Assembly (NCBI GenBank): GCA_048939265.1
Contig: JBHLPQ010000112.1
Location: 1 to 12,456, forward strand
DNA: 12,456 bases
Origin: Hodarchaeum sp048939265
Lineage (GTDB): Archaea; Asgardarchaeota; Heimdallarchaeia; Hodarchaeales; Hodarchaeaceae
Direction of reading: 5' to 3'
This document shows, in pieces, positions 1-7,721 of the stretch. A program made the translations under genes and the position numbers. Positions within the stretch are counted from its first letter, which is position 1; each line of letters begins with the position of its first letter. The notes beneath the pieces are model-generated. The model was not told the origin of the DNA. It searched no databases and saw only the letters and a list, made by a program, of their open reading frames with translations.

Positions 1-4
1 AATA

Positions 5-1378
5 ATGATTTATTATTCCTTTGCCAACCCTACTGTCATTTCTAGATGGACTGAAGGAGATTACTTTTTTATTAACCTTTTGATTATCTTAGTGTTAACA
101 TTTTTCATCATTTTTGTCACAATTAAACGTGATTTATTAATAAAATTAAAACCTTGGATGATTTGGTTTGGGAATGTAATCTTTGTTCTTGTCCTAGTCC
201 TTTTAATTTTACTCAATCAAACCCAATTTCCTTCCTCTGTTGGAAGTTATCCAATTACTGCTCCCCCAACGACAGTAATACATCTAGTTTTGTTACTCAT
301 AATGTTAATCTTGTTTCCAATACTTTATATTGACTTTACACTCATTTCTCGAGAGTTTCTCAGCCAAAAACCATCAATAAGAAAATTAGCAGGCAGTTTC
401 ACTCTTACATCATTATTCTTTGTATTAATGATTTTTACTCATGTATTTACAACAGTTTATGACTACATCGACATTGTTGGGCCTTTTTTTCGAGATATGT
501 TCTGGTTTGTGTACTTAATAGTAGGATTAAGTATTGTTTTATCGGTATTATTTCTAACAAGAAGTTCAATGGTGTTCAAGAAGCCATCCATGAGATTAGA
601 CTCCAGAATAATCTCTTTAGGGATTATACTTATAGCAATTGGAACTATCTTGGCTAGTTTTTTAACTACCCCTATACCAACTATTCCTGAAACACCAAGA
701 GCTATAACGGTTATGACTTATAATATCCAGCAAGGATATAGTAAAGATGGTTTTAAAAATCTTGATGGCCAATTAAAAATAATTAAATCTATTGACCCTG
801 ATATTATTGGATTACAGGAATGTGATACAGCCAGGATTGCAAATGGAAATATAGATGTTGTTAGATATTTTGCTAATAACCTGAGATTGTATACATATTA
901 CGGCCCAAAGACTGTTACAGGCACCTTTGGGATTGCTTTACTCTCGAAATATCCAATTCGTGATCCTAGCACTTTTTTTATGTACAGTAAGGGAGAACAG
1001 ACAGCAACAATAGAAGCACAGATTGACGTTGGTGGAACCCTCTTCAATATCTTTGTGACGCATCTTGGTAACGGAGGTCCTATCATTCAACAAGAAGGAA
1101 TTATTGACAATTTGGATGGAAAAACTAATGTCATACTAATAGGTGATTTTAATTTCAGACCATATACATCTCAATATAATCTGACAAATGGATTACTCAA
1201 TGATTCGTGGGTGATTGCTGGAAATACAGACACAGAATACTTGGATGATCTTGAATATGACATTAGTCAGAGAATAGATCACATATTCGTATCATCTGGA
1301 ATTTCCGTTTCCGAATGTCATTATATCGTGAGTAAAGAATCAGATCACCCTGCTGTATGGGCAACAATCAATTTATAG
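5..1378 (+). CDS. Cwh43/PGAP2IP-like membrane protein with C-terminal endonuclease/exonuclease/phosphatase (EEP) domain
   Basis: The N-terminal half is hydrophobic, with about six likely membrane helices (near residues 21-40, 51-70, 90-110, 128-150, 165-185 and 202-221). The C-terminal half (about 233-457) is an EEP-fold domain. Visible catalytic-type motifs are TYN (N240), LQE (E272), THLGNGG (H353), GDFN (D381, N383), RIDHIF (D425, H426) and SDHPA (D447, H448). The stretch DTARIANGN...YYGPKTVTGTFGIALLSKYPI closely recalls the EEP part of eukaryotic Cwh43/PGAP2IP, which acts in GPI-anchor lipid remodelling. The helix ending VYDYIDIVGPFFRD also fits the membrane part of that family. EEP enzymes cleave phosphodiester bonds in lipids, nucleic acids or inositol phosphates; the substrate here is unknown. 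Only 4 nt precede the ATG and no upstream stop is visible, so the protein may continue beyond the window edge. The EEP fold is secure; the Cwh43 link is a recollection of family sequence. Confidence 0.8.
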   Translation: MIYYSFANPTVISRWTEGDYFFINLLIILVLTFFIIFVTIKRDLLIKLKPWMIWFGNVIFVLVLVLLILLNQTQFPSSVGSYPITAPPTTVIHLVLLLIMLILFPILYIDFTLISREFLSQKPSIRKLAGSFTLTSLFFVLMIFTHVFTTVYDYIDIVGPFFRDMFWFVYLIVGLSIVLSVLFLTRSSMVFKKPSMRLDSRIISLGIILIAIGTILASFLTTPIPTIPETPRAITVMTYNIQQGYSKDGFKNLDGQLKIIKSIDPDIIGLQECDTARIANGNIDVVRYFANNLRLYTYYGPKTVTGTFGIALLSKYPIRDPSTFFMYSKGEQTATIEAQIDVGGTLFNIFVTHLGNGGPIIQQEGIIDNLDGKTNVILIGDFNFRPYTSQYNLTNGLLNDSWVIAGNTDTEYLDDLEYDISQRIDHIFVSSGISVSECHYIVSKESDHPAVWATINL

Positions 1379-1415
1379 ATTTGATTTATTTCAAAGTGGT
1401 GGAGAAAACACTAAT

Positions 1416-3239
1416 ATGGAAATAAAAGATAAATTCAGTAAGATAAGACAGCTCATAGATCAATCGGAATTTCCAAGAGCTTTTGACGAGGTTCAAAAGC
1501 TGGAAGAATTAATACAATTTCCTGATGATCAATTGACATTTCTAAATTTAAAAAGTGAGATATTTTATAGAATGGGAAACTTGAAGAAGGCTTTAAATCT
1601 CACTCATCATGTTTTAGAAGAGAGCAAAAAGCAAGCTTCTCAAATACAAGCCATAGATGCCTTAACTTTACAATCAACAGTTTTATGGCGTCTTGGACGA
1701 CATTCTGATTCACTAGAAGCAATTAACAATGGAGAAAAAATCCTGAATAAAATGAAAGGATCAAAAGAGGAATGGATCTTAAGCAAAAAAGCACACTTTT
1801 TATATCGTCGAAGCACTATTTATAATTCAATGGGGAATTCCAACCTTAGTTTTAAGTTTGCGAAAGAATCTTTAGCAATTCGGGAGAAAATTGGAAATAA
1901 AGAAGACATTGCTAATTCACTAAATAGTGTCGCAAATTTTTATTTTGTAAGGGGAGACCTCGATCAAGCATTATTACATTATAAACGAAGCTTAGAGTTT
2001 TTCGAAGAAATTAATGATGTTGAATCCATAGGTATGATGCTTGGTAATATTGGTACTCTTTACGTGTTTAAAGGGGAGTTTAATAAAGCTCTCAATTACT
2101 TTCAGAAAACAATAGATCTTTTAGAGGAATTGGGAAACAACATTTTCTATGTATTTGGTTTATCGGGGATTGGATATGTATTTCTAATGCAAGGGAAGTT
2201 AAATGAAGCGTTAAAATACCTTCAGAAAAGCCTAAATATTTGTGAGGAAATAGATTTTAAAGAACATATCGCTTTAAATCTTGGGTTAATAGGTAGTGCT
2301 TATACAGGCAAGGGAGAGATAAAAAAAGCTTTAGAGAATCTTCAAAGATCTATAGAGATCCTTACTGAAATAGGGGTTACAAAGGGCCCTTATTTTGGTT
2401 GGTTTCTGAGTTTTATTGGTCAACTCTATTCCGTTAAAGGTGATTATGACTTAGCATTAGAAAATTATGAAAAAGCATTAGCAATTTTTGAAGAAATAGA
2501 AAATCCTATAATTATGACAGCAATCCTCTTTTCCTTAACAAAGATTAATCTCGAACTTAAAGCTGTTGAGAGGGCGAAAGAATATGCTGAAAGGATGAAA
2601 AATCTCAATGAGAAGAAACCCTATCGAAGTATCGACCTAGTTTATCGTATAACTCAAGCATTACTTTATAAAAGCAGTGATAGGGCAATTCAGCGAGCTG
2701 AAGCGCAGAAAATTCTTCAACAAGTAGCTGCAGAGGAATTTATCACTTTTGAATTGGCAGTGGAAGTACTCCTGAACTTATCTGATCTTCTCTTAGATGA
2801 GTTAAAGTCCACTGGCAGTGAAGAAGCTCTAAAGGAAATAAAAACTCATTCTAATCGGTTACTTAAATTATCTAAGACTCAGAACTCATATTATTTGTTA
2901 TCTGAAACATATTTGCTACAATCTAAGTTTGCTCTCTTGGAACTAGACGTTAAAGGAGCTCAACAATTACTATCCCAAGCTGAGCTTATTGCAGAGGAGA
3001 AGGGACTAGGAAAGCTCACCTCGAAAATTGATAAGGAGAAGAAATTGTCATCTGCATTTATTGAGAAATTAGAAGAGCTTATTGATCAGAAACCTTCCTT
3101 TAACGAGATTATTGAGGAGACTAAATTAGAAGATTTATTCGATCAGATGCTTAAAAAGAGAATTTATCGTAAAGAAGAAGAAGTATTAGAATACGCTGTG
3201 CAAGCTCGTGCACTAGTCCAAACTATGGGGAAAGGATGA
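1416..3239 (+). CDS. Tetratricopeptide-repeat (TPR) protein, 607 aa
   Basis: This is a soluble, all-helical protein. Its core holds at least five regular 40-residue TPR units with starts near residues 165, 205, 245, 285 and 325, each with the pattern G-x-(Y/F)...G-(D/E/K)-(L/F/Y)...AL..(Y/L)..(S/A)L. More degenerate TPR-like helices lie at 40-160 and 370-540. The 40-residue spacing is typical of the kinesin-light-chain-like TPR class rather than the 34-residue type. The C-terminus (about 550-600) is charged and helical, with no recognisable enzyme domain. A GGTGGAG ribosome binding site (1398-1404) supports the ATG. TPR arrays mediate protein-protein contacts; the partner is unknown. The J-domain gene 21 nt downstream suggests, by inference only, a chaperone-adaptor role. 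Large TPR proteins of this style are abundant in Asgard archaea. Confidence 0.88.
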   Translation: MEIKDKFSKIRQLIDQSEFPRAFDEVQKLEELIQFPDDQLTFLNLKSEIFYRMGNLKKALNLTHHVLEESKKQASQIQAIDALTLQSTVLWRLGRHSDSLEAINNGEKILNKMKGSKEEWILSKKAHFLYRRSTIYNSMGNSNLSFKFAKESLAIREKIGNKEDIANSLNSVANFYFVRGDLDQALLHYKRSLEFFEEINDVESIGMMLGNIGTLYVFKGEFNKALNYFQKTIDLLEELGNNIFYVFGLSGIGYVFLMQGKLNEALKYLQKSLNICEEIDFKEHIALNLGLIGSAYTGKGEIKKALENLQRSIEILTEIGVTKGPYFGWFLSFIGQLYSVKGDYDLALENYEKALAIFEEIENPIIMTAILFSLTKINLELKAVERAKEYAERMKNLNEKKPYRSIDLVYRITQALLYKSSDRAIQRAEAQKILQQVAAEEFITFELAVEVLLNLSDLLLDELKSTGSEEALKEIKTHSNRLLKLSKTQNSYYLLSETYLLQSKFALLELDVKGAQQLLSQAELIAEEKGLGKLTSKIDKEKKLSSAFIEKLEELIDQKPSFNEIIEETKLEDLFDQMLKKRIYRKEEEVLEYAVQARALVQTMGKG

Positions 3240-3260
3240 AGTCCTAGGGAACTCATAATC

Positions 3261-3632
3261 ATGTCTATAGAAGAAGCTTATGACTTATTTGGGCTAAAAA
3301 ATCCGACAAATTTAAAAAAAGTGAAAGTCACTTTTCGTCAACTAGCTAAAAAATATCATCCAGATGTCAATGATGACGAAAATGCCACAAAGATGTTTCA
3401 AGAAATCTATGAGGCTTATGAGGTTATCCTTGAATCACTGGGAGCTTCAAGAACGAATATCAAAGCAGAATTTAAAGATGATTTAACCTGGTTTTATGAA
3501 TGGCGTAGAGAGGCTCAACTCACAGTGGATATGGATCCATTTGAAGTTCGTTATGAACAGATTTGGTTACCAAAAATTGAAAAAATGCTAGAAAATTTAA
3601 AGAAACAAAAGAAGAAAAATAAAACTCAATAG
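3261..3632 (+). CDS. Small J-domain (DnaJ-like) protein
   Basis: The first roughly 60 residues form a J-domain: a short helix I (EEAYDLFGL), helix II (VTFRQLAKKYH), the diagnostic HPD tripeptide at residues 33-35, and helix III (ATKMFQEIYEAYEVIL). HPD is the element that stimulates the ATPase of Hsp70/DnaK. There is no Gly/Phe linker, no zinc-finger domain and no peptide-binding C-terminal domain. It is therefore a short type III J-protein rather than a true DnaJ. The remainder is charged, with a very basic lysine-rich tail (about 108-123) that could contact nucleic acid or acidic partners (inference). It lies 21 nt after the TPR gene, with AGGGA about 10 nt before the ATG, and probably shares its transcript. 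No Hsp70 gene is in the window. Confidence 0.85.
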   Translation: MSIEEAYDLFGLKNPTNLKKVKVTFRQLAKKYHPDVNDDENATKMFQEIYEAYEVILESLGASRTNIKAEFKDDLTWFYEWRREAQLTVDMDPFEVRYEQIWLPKIEKMLENLKKQKKKNKTQ

Positions 3633-3653
3633 TCATTAAACATGGGATCACTA

Positions 3654-4064
3654 ATGTCAGACTGTATTTTTTGTGAAATTATTACTGGAAATCAACCTGG
3701 AATTCGTTTATACGAGGACAAAAAGACTATTGCTATTCTTGATATTTATCCTATAACAAAAGCCCACACACTTGTTATTCCCAAGGTTCATTCAAGGAAT
3801 CTATTTGATATTCAAGAGGAAGACATGTCTGCAGTCGGAGTCACTGTTTGTCGTGTGGCTAATGTATTGAAACAAGTTCTCCAGTGTGATGGAATTAATA
3901 TTTTTCAAGGAAACGAAAAAGCTGCTTTACAGGAGATCTATCACACACATTTTCATGTTTTACCCCGATGGTTTAATGACAAGATTGTGTTTGGAGCACA
4001 ACGAGAACGATTAAGAGAAGATCCAGAATTAATATCGAAGTTGAAACAAAGTTTTCTTCAATAG
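3654..4064 (+). CDS. HIT-family (histidine triad) nucleotide-binding hydrolase
   Basis: This is a Hint/Fhit-type protein of usual length (136 aa from this start). It has an N-terminal CIFC zinc pair, the (A)HTLVIPK..H strand typical of the family, and the histidine triad HTHFHVLP near the C-terminus. The three triad histidines are at residues 97, 99 and 101 in this numbering; the middle one is the usual nucleophile. HIT proteins hydrolyse AMP-linked or dinucleoside-polyphosphate substrates; which one applies here cannot be told. An ATG four codons upstream (3642) is also in frame. I prefer 3654 because archaeal HIT proteins usually begin M-S-D-C-x-F-C, but neither start has a clear ribosome binding site. 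It sits between the J-domain and methyltransferase genes and is probably co-transcribed with them. Confidence 0.9.
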   Translation: MSDCIFCEIITGNQPGIRLYEDKKTIAILDIYPITKAHTLVIPKVHSRNLFDIQEEDMSAVGVTVCRVANVLKQVLQCDGINIFQGNEKAALQEIYHTHFHVLPRWFNDKIVFGAQRERLREDPELISKLKQSFLQ

Positions 4065-4071
4065 TTAGAAC

Positions 4072-5196
4072 GTGGTGTTAAGCATCTCCAAATTTACTAA
4101 TCAGATACTTCATGGAGATGCTTTCCAACTAATTGAAGGATTTCCTGATAATTCAATTGATACTGTAATCACAAGTCCCCCCTACTGGCGCCAAGTAAGA
4201 TATAGTGAATCTGAAGATGAATTAGGGCAGGAACGAACTCCACAAGAATATATTGAGAAACTTTGTCTTCTTTTTAATAAAATTAAACCTAAACTCAAAG
4301 ATCACGGATCATTGTGGGTCAATGTTGCAGACGCGTATATTAGTAACAAACTGAAAGACCTTCCATCTTTAAGCCTTGCTGCAATTCCAGAGCTCTTCAA
4401 ATCTGCAATGATTTATCGTAATAATCAATGGATATGTCGAAATGACATTATTTGGTATAAACCAAATGCCCACCCGAGTGGTGGGGTTTCTAGCAGGTTT
4501 GGTGTCGATTATGAACACCTTTTTTGGTTTGTAAAAAAGCCTCACTACTATTTTGTTACCCAACGTCTCCCTCATGAATGGATTGACAAAGATAACTTAT
4601 CATTAATAGGTAAATCCAGTAAAGCAGAGCTTGCTGAAGGGAAAGAAAGCACAGGTATGCATGAAGTATTAAGTTTACGAGGAAAACCTCGGACAAGACG
4701 GTATCACCCTTTAGGGAAATTAATGCGGAGTGTGTGGCCTATTGAAGTTCAACTAGAGGAAATACCTTTTGTTATCTACCCTACGATTTGGACGATAAAT
4801 ACTACGGGATATTCCGGGAAGCATTTTGCCCCTTTTCCTTCAAAGCTTGTGCACCGCGTATTAACAACGACATGTCCTAGAAGAGTTTGCATTCAATGTG
4901 GGAAGCCCATTCATGATCCCTTAATCGATAAATATTACCCAAGAACCACACTCAAGATTCTTTGTGAATGTGGAACTACTTTAGAGTCAGATAATACCAT
5001 AAAAGGTTGTGTTTTTGACCCACTTGCAGGAACGGGTACCGTAGCAAAAGCAGCCATTGAATGCGGGAGGAGTTATATTGTCAGCGAGATTCTTAAAGAA
5101 AATGTTAAACAAATCCAATCTAGAATTAAAGATGTAACGTTTAAAGACTATTATATGATGGAGTTCCTTGATTATTCAGAGAAACTATCTAGTTGA
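4072..5196 (+). CDS. DNA methyltransferase (probable N4-cytosine type) with zinc-ribbon-like insert
   Basis: This is a SAM-dependent DNA amino-methyltransferase with circularly permuted (beta-class) motif order. Catalytic motif IV, TSPPYW (residues 34-39), lies near the N-terminus. The motif X-like HFAPFPSKLV (251-260) and SAM-binding motif I VFDPLAGTGTV (314-324) lie near the C-terminus. SPPY rather than DPPY or NPPY favours N4-methylcytosine (family knowledge). Between motifs X and I is a cysteine-rich insert with C268, C273, C276, C298 and C300, patterned like a CxxC...CxC zinc ribbon. Translation starts at GTG (4072), with a second GTG one codon later, 7 nt after the HIT gene stop. No restriction endonuclease, specificity subunit or Vsr gene is adjacent, so it looks like a solitary methylase. 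The target sequence is unknown. Confidence 0.87.
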   Translation: MVLSISKFTNQILHGDAFQLIEGFPDNSIDTVITSPPYWRQVRYSESEDELGQERTPQEYIEKLCLLFNKIKPKLKDHGSLWVNVADAYISNKLKDLPSLSLAAIPELFKSAMIYRNNQWICRNDIIWYKPNAHPSGGVSSRFGVDYEHLFWFVKKPHYYFVTQRLPHEWIDKDNLSLIGKSSKAELAEGKESTGMHEVLSLRGKPRTRRYHPLGKLMRSVWPIEVQLEEIPFVIYPTIWTINTTGYSGKHFAPFPSKLVHRVLTTTCPRRVCIQCGKPIHDPLIDKYYPRTTLKILCECGTTLESDNTIKGCVFDPLAGTGTVAKAAIECGRSYIVSEILKENVKQIQSRIKDVTFKDYYMMEFLDYSEKLSS

Positions 5197-5202
5197 CTTT
5201 CC

Positions 5203-6126
5203 TCAGTTTAGGATGAACTTATTCTCGCTTTCCGAGATAACCCCTCTCTTCTCCAAGCGAATAATATGTTTTAAAATCATTTGTTTCTCAGCTATAAACA
5301 GGTACTCTCTTATTTGGTCATAATTTCTATAAATAATACCCTTTCCTATTAGGTCTTCAATGGATTTTGGTTTTCCCTCAGATAACTCCTCTAGGATCTT
5401 ATTGTCTCTCAGATCGATAACATTGAGGAATTTCGAGAGTTGACTTCTAATTTCCTTTTTCCCAGAATATATTCCTTTATGGCTTGAAATAGCATACTCG
5501 ATATCCATTTGGATTAACCTATTAATTGATTTCATGTAATCTTCCAAATTAGAATCAAGACACCCATACCACGGTCCTAAGCCTGACAAATCTATATCAG
5601 CTAAGAAAATTAGACGTAAAAATGGTTCATAGTAGCAACAATGACCTGCAGAATGCCCAGGAGTATGGATTACCTCTATTGTAGAACTGTTTCCGATCTT
5701 TATCTCCTCACCATCCTTTACTTCTTGGATCTCTGACAAATTCTCAAGCTTCATTGAAAGAAGAATTTCTTGGAAGTAGTCCTCCACAGACGACCCAACG
5801 GTATAATAAAATGTTTGAAATTGACCTATATCCCTCAATAATCGAGCATCCAGAGGGTGACAATAGAATTCTGCTTTCTTCTTTCTTAACAGATAGTTCC
5901 CAGAAATATGATCCTCGTGCCAGTGAGTGAGAAAAACCTTAGTAATTTTAAACTCATTTAAGACTTTTCTAACACCTGTATGTCCAAATCCAGAATCAAA
6001 TAATACTGCTTCTTTTTCATTGGCTTTTACAAGCAATGAGTGTGAGAAAGGGTATGTACCACCGTTTTCGCCTGGTACAAATAGGAAATCTGGTAGATTC
6101 TTGTCAATGGGTATCAGATGATCCAT
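5203..6126 (-). CDS. Metallo-beta-lactamase-fold hydrolase (LACTB2/glyoxalase II-like)
   Basis: The MBL metal-site motifs are complete. In numbering from the ATG at 6126 they are HWHEDH (H68, H70, D72, H73), HTPGHSAGH (H154, H158), the bridging Asp in LADID (D177), and a final SSHKG (H216). A C-terminal helical and winged-helix-like tail (about 235-307) resembles the LACTB2-type arrangement. Family members act on thioesters, RNA or lactones; the motifs do not choose between these. The frame stays open to a TTG at 6135, but the ATG at 6126 is the better start. No Shine-Dalgarno is visible, and a TTAAAAAA box on the minus strand (6154-6161) suggests a short-leader or leaderless transcript. Its stop is 6 nt from the convergent methyltransferase stop. 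It diverges from the Nudix gene. Confidence 0.9.
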   Translation of the reverse strand: MDHLIPIDKNLPDFLFVPGENGGTYPFSHSLLVKANEKEAVLFDSGFGHTGVRKVLNEFKITKVFLTHWHEDHISGNYLLRKKKAEFYCHPLDARLLRDIGQFQTFYYTVGSSVEDYFQEILLSMKLENLSEIQEVKDGEEIKIGNSSTIEVIHTPGHSAGHCCYYEPFLRLIFLADIDLSGLGPWYGCLDSNLEDYMKSINRLIQMDIEYAISSHKGIYSGKKEIRSQLSKFLNVIDLRDNKILEELSEGKPKSIEDLIGKGIIYRNYDQIREYLFIAEKQMILKHIIRLEKRGVISESENKFILN

Positions 6127-6135
6127 TTCAGTCAA

Positions 6136-6235
6136 TCAATAAGATGAATCGAACTTTTTTAACCATATTTGTAGACTATTTCACTTATAATATATAATCA
6201 ATTACTCAGTATTTAGTTGGATTTAGGTATGTCTA
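6136..6235. promoter_or_regulatory. Divergent promoter region, MBL hydrolase / Nudix hydrolase
   Basis: This 100-nt spacer separates two divergent genes. A plus-strand TATA-like run, TTATAATATATAATC (6185-6199), lies about 40-50 nt before the Nudix ATG and predicts a short leader with AGGT (6225-6228) 7 nt before the start codon. On the minus strand TTAAAAAA (6154-6161) lies about 30 nt before the MBL start. Just before the Nudix start there is a 7-bp tandem duplication, ATGTCTA twice (6229-6242). The box assignments are by eye from archaeal spacing rules. Confidence 0.5.
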
Positions 6236-6682
6236 ATGTCTAATCAGGAAGGAAAATTTATGATAGGGATCGGAGCGATTATTGAACATTCAAGATCAGG
6301 AAAGATCCTTCTTCTCCATAGATCTCCATCAATAGATTTTGCTAGTGACCAGTGGGACGATGTTGGGGGACGGATGCGTCAATTTGAGACACCTGAGGAC
6401 GCATTACATAGGGAGGTGAAAGAAGAAACTGGATTGAATGATGTGAAAATTGTAAAGCCCATAGATATATCGCATTACTTTCGAGGAGATAAGATTGTGG
6501 ATAATGAGATGATAGTTATTACTTACTGGTGCGAAACAACATCTGATGAGATAAATCTTTCATCAGAACATGACAAATACCAATGGGTACTCCCAGAGGA
6601 AGCATTATCCTTAATAGAAGACCCTCCTCTAAAGAGAAATATTGAAAGATTTATAAAAGAGAAATCAACGATAATACTCTAG
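6236..6682 (+). CDS. Nudix hydrolase
   Basis: The protein has a complete Nudix box, G-x5-E-x7-REVKEETGL, at residues 45-67 (G45, E51, R59, E60, E63, E64, G66). This is the metal and diphosphate-binding helix of enzymes that hydrolyse nucleoside diphosphates linked to another moiety. At 148 aa it is a single-domain family member. The LLLHRS strand before the box and the QWVLPEEA segment after it are typical of MutT/ADP-ribose-pyrophosphatase-like proteins. The substrate cannot be read from the sequence. The ATG at 6236 has AGGT 7 nt upstream. An earlier ATG at 6229 is in another frame and stops after four codons, so it is not the start. Its stop lies only 3 nt from the convergent permease stop. 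Confidence 0.92.
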   Translation: MSNQEGKFMIGIGAIIEHSRSGKILLLHRSPSIDFASDQWDDVGGRMRQFETPEDALHREVKEETGLNDVKIVKPIDISHYFRGDKIVDNEMIVITYWCETTSDEINLSSEHDKYQWVLPEEALSLIEDPPLKRNIERFIKEKSTIIL

Positions 6683-6685
6683 TAG

Positions 6686-7648
6686 TTAGGTTCGATCGCG
6701 TAAAACGATACGATAGGTTGAAAATAGTAATCCTACTACGATAAATAAAACAATAATTGGAATGACTAACGTTCCAGCTAATCCAGTAAGATCAAAAAGT
6801 ATTTCATCTGCTCCAGAAGAGTAATATATTACAGAAGATTCCCCTGCTAAAATATATGAGAATACAGAGATAACAGTGAAAAAATCAAGATACATTATCG
6901 CCTCAAATCCTTTTGCTTGGCCACTAAGGGATTGTACAACTATTGTACTCGAAAGGAAGAATAAGAATGCAAAAAGACCAGCATAAAGTCTTCTTTGTGT
7001 TAATGTAGAAAAAACTAAGATAATGCTTGAGAGAACCAAAGTTAAGATTTCTGTAAACAATATAACTCCAAACAGTACAGGGAGAGCTGCAAGAATATCA
7101 ATACTACCACCAATTCCTATAACAAGCAAAAACCATTCAAGAACGCATGGGAATGTATAGAAAAGGTTACCAAAAATGATTAGTGCACCATATTTGCCTA
7201 AAAGATAATCAGACCTGTCTACCTTTGAATCATAAATTTCAGAAACTTTGTACTTCAAATCGTCACTAATTAATCCTGCACCCATCATAACAACCCCAAT
7301 CAACATGATAATTGCGTAACCAGTGTCGAAAGTAAGATCAGTTTCCTCTGGTGAGACAATCATAACTCGAAATCGGGCGAAATCTCGAACTGTGTCCCAC
7401 AAATGATTCTCTAATATCTCGTTTGCAGTATATACTCTCAATAACTCATTTATTCCCATCATAAGAAACATATTAGGAACAATGAGAATAAAAAGAGTAA
7501 AAATGATAAGTATCTTAAAAATTCGAGAACGATGCCATTGGTGTGTCATATTAAACCATGCAACAGTCCAGATACGCCAGAATCTTCCCCGATAAGTACC
7601 TTCGTATGGACGGAACTTGAATTTCCTGACGTATGCTTCATCGCTCAT
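6686..7648 (-). CDS. ABC-2-type transporter permease subunit
   Basis: This is a 320-aa integral membrane protein with about six hydrophobic helices (near 43-63, 109-127, 151-178, 185-213, 219-240 and 290-313). It has a long extracytoplasmic segment between the first two. The stretch ISDDLKYKVSEIYDSKVDRSDYLLGKY (127-153, key residues D129, Y139, R145, K152) matches the usual ABC-2 cytosolic linker before helix 3, where the ATPase docks. The soluble N-terminus has several Arg and Trp residues. No ATP-binding subunit is encoded in the window, and the upstream neighbour diverges, so the partner ATPase must be downstream-independent or elsewhere in the genome. The substrate is unknown. ABC-2 exporters move drugs, lipids, polysaccharides or ions such as Na+ (family knowledge). 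Confidence 0.8.
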   Translation of the reverse strand: MSDEAYVRKFKFRPYEGTYRGRFWRIWTVAWFNMTHQWHRSRIFKILIIFTLFILIVPNMFLMMGINELLRVYTANEILENHLWDTVRDFARFRVMIVSPEETDLTFDTGYAIIMLIGVVMMGAGLISDDLKYKVSEIYDSKVDRSDYLLGKYGALIIFGNLFYTFPCVLEWFLLVIGIGGSIDILAALPVLFGVILFTEILTLVLSSIILVFSTLTQRRLYAGLFAFLFFLSSTIVVQSLSGQAKGFEAIMYLDFFTVISVFSYILAGESSVIYYSSGADEILFDLTGLAGTLVIPIIVLFIVVGLLFSTYRIVLRDRT

Positions 7649-7721
7649 CTAAATGCACCATGAAATATGCAATTACTTGTCAATAAACCTATTTAACCTA
7701 TTTAAAAAGATATGATCGGGG
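7649..7721. promoter_or_regulatory. Divergent promoter region, ABC permease / isochorismatase-fold gene
   Basis: This 73-nt spacer lies between divergent genes. It is dominated by two TATTTAA boxes inside a perfect 9-bp tandem repeat (7688-7705). On the plus strand the boxes lie about 20-35 nt before the ATG at 7722, which predicts a leaderless or nearly leaderless transcript. GGGG just before the ATG (7718-7721) could serve instead as a ribosome binding site for the in-frame ATG at 7728. No separate convincing minus-strand box is seen closer to the permease start. Confidence 0.45.
7688..7705. repeat. Tandem 9-bp direct repeat in promoter (CCTATTTAA x2)
   Basis: CCTATTTAA occurs twice without a gap (7688-7696 and 7697-7705). 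Each copy contains a TATA-like core, so the duplication could give two overlapping promoters or two bound-protein sites. In an AT-rich spacer this may also be simple slippage. Confidence 0.6.

Noticed and set aside
898..1086. 62-codon minus-strand frame
   Set aside because: It lies wholly inside the conserved EEP domain on the other strand, has no recognisable motif, and looks like a shadow frame.
4369..4575. 68-codon minus-strand frame
   Set aside because: It is antisense within the methyltransferase and has no ribosome binding site or family features.
4072..5196. Restriction-modification or phage-defence system
   Set aside because: Only a methyltransferase is present. Neighbours are HIT, J-domain and MBL proteins, with no nuclease, helicase or specificity subunit. 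The MBL protein has no nucleic-acid-processing domain I can identify.
5927..6121. 64-codon plus-strand frame
   Set aside because: It is opposite the MBL metal-binding region, which is clearly the coding strand.
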